NCBI RefSeq assembly: GCF_001767395.1
Contig: NZ_CP017014.1
Span: 3,737,012 to 3,801,011, forward strand
Direction: 5' to 3'
DNA length: 64,000 nt
From: Rhodococcus sp. WMMA185
Lineage (GTDB): Bacteria > Actinomycetota > Actinomycetes > Mycobacteriales > Mycobacteriaceae
Positions 61,572-64,000 of the stretch are shown here, in pieces; the first letter of the stretch is position 1; every line of letters starts with the position of its first letter. The notes under the pieces were generated by a model that ran no database searches, was not told where the DNA came from, and saw only the letters and a list, made by a program, of their open reading frames with translations. Both the position numbers and the translations under genes were made by a program.

Positions 61572-63461
61572 TCAAACGCTATCGGGGAAGGCATTTTGCT
61601 TGTGCCCTCCGCGCAAGGTGCCCTCGATGTAGCTCGCCTTGCATGCCCGGCGCGCGATCTTTCCGCTCGATGTTCGAGGGATCGAACCCGCGGGCACCAA
61701 CAGGACGTCCCGCGCGGTCACACCGTGTCTGGTCGACAGCGCCGCGCGCACCGTATCTGCGATGGGCTGCGGGTCGGCCTTGCCCGCTCCAGGAGCGCGC
61801 TCGGCCACGACCACGAGTTGCTCTGACGAATCCTCCGGGTCGAAGTTCAGGCCGGAATGAGAATTCGCGAACACAACGGAAGGCAACTCGTTGGCGGGAA
61901 CCGAGAATGCTGCGACGAAGCCGGGACGCAGAGCAGAACTGGCCTCCTGCGCCGATACCTCGAGGTCCTGCGGGTAGTGGTTGCGGCCGTCGACGATTAC
62001 GAGGTCCTTGACGCGTCCGGTGATGAACAACTCGCCGTCCACGTAGACACCGAAGTCACCGGTACGCATCCAATTGGCGTCCGAGGGCGCTCCCTCGGTG
62101 TGGCTACCATCGGTGAGAGGGGTCGCGAGCTTGTTATAAAACGTCTCGGCGGTCTCGTTCGTGCGACCCCAGTAGCCGGCTCCGATGTTCTCGCCGTGCA
62201 GCCAGATCTCTCCTACGTGGCCGTCGGGTTGCTCAGTGCCCGTCTCCGGGTCGACGATGGCGGCCCACTGACTGCGCGCAACGTAGCCACAGGAAACCTG
62301 CGGGATGGCGTTCTCGGCGTCCTGGTCGACCTTGACGACACGGCCGGAGTTGAGTGCGTTGCGATCGACATATATGACGCGTGCCTCGTCCGAATGCCGC
62401 GTGGACGACACGAACAGCGTTGCCTCCGCCATGCCGTAGGAGGGCTTGATGGCCGTTTTCGCCAGGCCGTAAGGCGCGAACGCCTCGTTGAACTTTCGCA
62501 TCGACGACGTGGTGACAGGTTCACTGCCATTGATGAGGCCGATCACGTTGCTCAGGTCGAGAACTTCGCCGTTCTTGGGCAAACCCCGTGCCGCAGCGTG
62601 CTCGAACGCAAAGTTCGGCGCCGCGGCGAAGGTACCCGCACCGTCGGACACGGCAGCAAGTTCCTTGATCCACCGGTACGGACGCTGCACGAACGCTCGC
62701 GGACTCATGATGGTGATGTACTGGCCGCCCAGAGCGGGAATGATGACCGTCAACAATCCCATGTCGTGGAACAGCGGCAACCACGTGACGCCTCGCGACT
62801 GTTCGGTGAGTTCGAGGGAATCGACCATCTGCAATACGTTGATACCCACCGCGCGGTGTGTGATCTCCACACCGGCGGGTACGCGGGTCGAGCCCGACGT
62901 GTACTGCAGGTACGCAATGTCGTCGAGAGCGATCTCCGGGCGCACCCAGTTCTCTCCGACGCTGTCCGGGATCGCGTCGACGGCAATGACACGGGGCCGC
63001 TCGGCAGCGGGAAGGGACCGGAAGAACTCACGAACTCCGGCGGCGGAGGAGGTGGCCGTCAGAATTGCAGAAGGCTTGCAGTCCCCGAGGACGGCGTGAA
63101 GCCGATCGGTGTGTCCGGGCTCATTGGGATCGAATAGCGGCACGGCGATGGTGCCGGCATGGATGGCCGCAAAGAAGGAGACGACGTAGTCGAGACCCTG
63201 CGGCGCCAAGACCGCCACGCGGTCTCCGCGCTTCGTCACCTGCTCGAGACGAGTCGCGACGGCACGTATGCGGTGTCCGAACTGGTCCCAGGTCAGCTCA
63301 TGGACTTCGCCGTCGCGCTCACGCGAGTAGTCGATGTAGCGGTAAGCCAGGTCGTCCGCGTTCTCGCGGGTATGCCTCTGGACGTAATCGACCAGCGTAT
63401 TCTCGGCGTCGAGCCTGATTCGGCCCATCTCGTCGATAAAGTCGTCGAACAGCGCTTTCAT
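61572..63461 (-). CDS. fadD32: long-chain fatty-acyl-AMP ligase FadD32
   Basis: A 629-residue FAAL (Rv3801c is 637). ATG 63461 follows GGAGGAGA. The AMP-binding motif [16 protein letters not shown] lies near 186-201, with [27 protein letters not shown] and [19 protein letters not shown] further on. The insertion that distinguishes acyl-AMP ligases from acyl-CoA ligases lies in the region near residues 350-390 ([18 protein letters not shown]). It activates the meromycolic acid as acyl-AMP and loads it on ACP1 of Pks13. First gene of the operon. Confidence 0.96.
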   Translation of the reverse strand: MKALFDDFIDEMGRIRLDAENTLVDYVQRHTRENADDLAYRYIDYSRERDGEVHELTWDQFGHRIRAVATRLEQVTKRGDRVAVLAPQGLDYVVSFFAAIHAGTIAVPLFDPNEPGHTDRLHAVLGDCKPSAILTATSSAAGVREFFRSLPAAERPRVIAVDAIPDSVGENWVRPEIALDDIAYLQYTSGSTRVPAGVEITHRAVGINVLQMVDSLELTEQSRGVTWLPLFHDMGLLTVIIPALGGQYITIMSPRAFVQRPYRWIKELAAVSDGAGTFAAAPNFAFEHAAARGLPKNGEVLDLSNVIGLINGSEPVTTSSMRKFNEAFAPYGLAKTAIKPSYGMAEATLFVSSTRHSDEARVIYVDRNALNSGRVVKVDQDAENAIPQVSCGYVARSQWAAIVDPETGTEQPDGHVGEIWLHGENIGAGYWGRTNETAETFYNKLATPLTDGSHTEGAPSDANWMRTGDFGVYVDGELFITGRVKDLVIVDGRNHYPQDLEVSAQEASSALRPGFVAAFSVPANELPSVVFANSHSGLNFDPEDSSEQLVVVAERAPGAGKADPQPIADTVRAALSTRHGVTARDVLLVPAGSIPRTSSGKIARRACKASYIEGTLRGGHKQNAFPDSV

Positions 63462-63646
63462 TCCATCTCCTCCGAAGCGATCACACAGACATGCCACCAT
63501 GACCGCGCCCCAGACTTCGTTCGCCTAATCGGATCTTGTCCAACTTGTGGGTTCGCGTGAATCGCGAATGCCCTAGACACGTACTAATCGATCGCAAACC
63601 ATCGATATGTTACAGATCGGCCTCACTGCCCTTGTTTTCACCGCAT

Positions 63647-64000
63647 CTACTCGCCTTTCAGCTGCGAGATGATAGGTGCAAACGCATCCATCTGGGTGGG
63701 AAATACACCGACATAGGACATTGTGGTTGCTTGCCGCACCATGCGGATCTGGTCCGCGATCTCATCGAAACTTCCGATCGCGAGATACGGCGAACTCAGG
63801 ATGTCCTCGACGGACAGTTTTGTATCGACCTCGATGTTCGGCGGAAAACCCTGATCGAGCGCCGCCAGCGCCATCTCGGCGGTCTGCTCGCGGTCGTCGG
63901 TGATGACAATGGTCGTGATCGTCCAATTGAGTTCGATGTCGTCGAAACGGTCACCGGCGGCTTCACGGATGCGATCGACGCGTTCGATGGTCTTCTCGAG
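63647..64000 (-). CDS. F420-dependent LLM-class oxidoreductase, 3' part
   Basis: The C-terminal 117 residues of a gene that begins beyond the window; the frame is open through base 64000 (reading LEKTIERVDRIREAAGDRFD). The end, with SVEDILSSPYLAIGSFDEIA followed by YVGVFPTQMDAFAPIISQL, fits the C-terminal barrel strands of luciferase-like monooxygenases of the F420-dependent type found in actinobacteria. Substrate unknown. It is upstream of fadD32 on the same strand, 185 bases away. Confidence 0.75.
   Translation of the reverse strand, partial: LEKTIERVDRIREAAGDRFDDIELNWTITTIVITDDREQTAEMALAALDQGFPPNIEVDTKLSVEDILSSPYLAIGSFDEIADQIRMVRQATTMSYVGVFPTQMDAFAPIISQLKGE

Noticed and set aside
59892..63137. 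Long plus-strand frames opposite pks13 and fadD32 (59892-61043, 61857-63137)
   Set aside because: Both lie fully inside verified genes on the other strand and show no recognisable domain.

Overview
The window is high-GC actinobacterial DNA and almost certainly belongs to the Corynebacteriales (mycolic-acid bacteria), most likely Rhodococcus or a close relative. It carries the core machinery of the mycolyl-arabinogalactan cell wall: Wzm/Wzt galactan exporter, GlfT1, GlfT2, DprE1, DprE2, AftA, two Emb arabinosyltransferases, RmlA/B/C, AccD4, Pks13 and FadD32, together with an MspA-type porin and a Bpa/PafE proteasome activator. The genus is an inference from gene content, gene order and many GTG starts; no ribosomal RNA is present.

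Layout. 1-2.7 kb: two paralogous secreted Gly/Ser-rich proteins, an ABM monooxygenase, tRNA-Ser(TGA) and a MarR regulator. 2.9-12.7 kb: quinone oxidoreductase, a cysteine-desulfurase-like protein that lacks the PLP lysine, bpa, wzm-wzt-glfT1, rsgA, a TylF-like methyltransferase and glfT2. 12.8-20.5 kb: a polyprenyl-phosphate-sugar type GT2 divergent from a large GT-C-like membrane protein, a cupin regulator with a thioredoxin-reductase-like enzyme, and a dehydrogenase/aminotransferase pair divergent from an LpxA-like acyltransferase. 20.7-25.2 kb: a Cys-rich pentapeptide-repeat protein and two secreted proteins, one with five 82-residue tandem repeats. 25.5-38.8 kb: SulP transporter, a UPF0104-type membrane protein, rmlB divergent from rmlA-rmlC, a CD225 protein, a PrrAB-like two-component system, a haemophore-like protein, SRPBCC protein, enoyl-CoA hydratase, HtrA-like protease, esterase and a PIN-domain protein. 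38.9-53.7 kb: gtrA divergent from dprE1-dprE2-aftA, a small membrane protein, the porin, a GT-C-like protein, embC and embB. 53.9-64 kb: an AbiEi-like protein, the accD4-pks13-fadD32 mycolate condensation operon and a truncated F420-type oxidoreductase.

How it works together. RmlA/B/C supply dTDP-rhamnose for the linker. GlfT1 and GlfT2 build galactan, and Wzm/Wzt export it. DprE1/E2 make decaprenyl-phosphoryl arabinose. AftA and the Emb proteins polymerise arabinan. AccD4, FadD32 and Pks13 make the mycolates that cap it. Relative to M. tuberculosis, the same genes are split into blocks separated by unrelated genes, and glf, ubiA, aftB and the fbp mycolyltransferases are not in the window.

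Most interesting non-routine signals: (i) the Gfo/Idh dehydrogenase + DegT aminotransferase + LpxA-like trio, which resembles the Gnn/LpxA route for 3-amino sugars of Gram-negative lipid A; (ii) a conserved-context PLP-fold protein missing its catalytic lysine; (iii) two families of long intergenic hairpins that recur in the window; (iv) short in-frame tandem DNA repeats inserted in several envelope genes, including a 33-bp duplication in dprE2 and a triplicated start region; (v) a family of secreted proteins sharing Gly-Ser-Leu tails.
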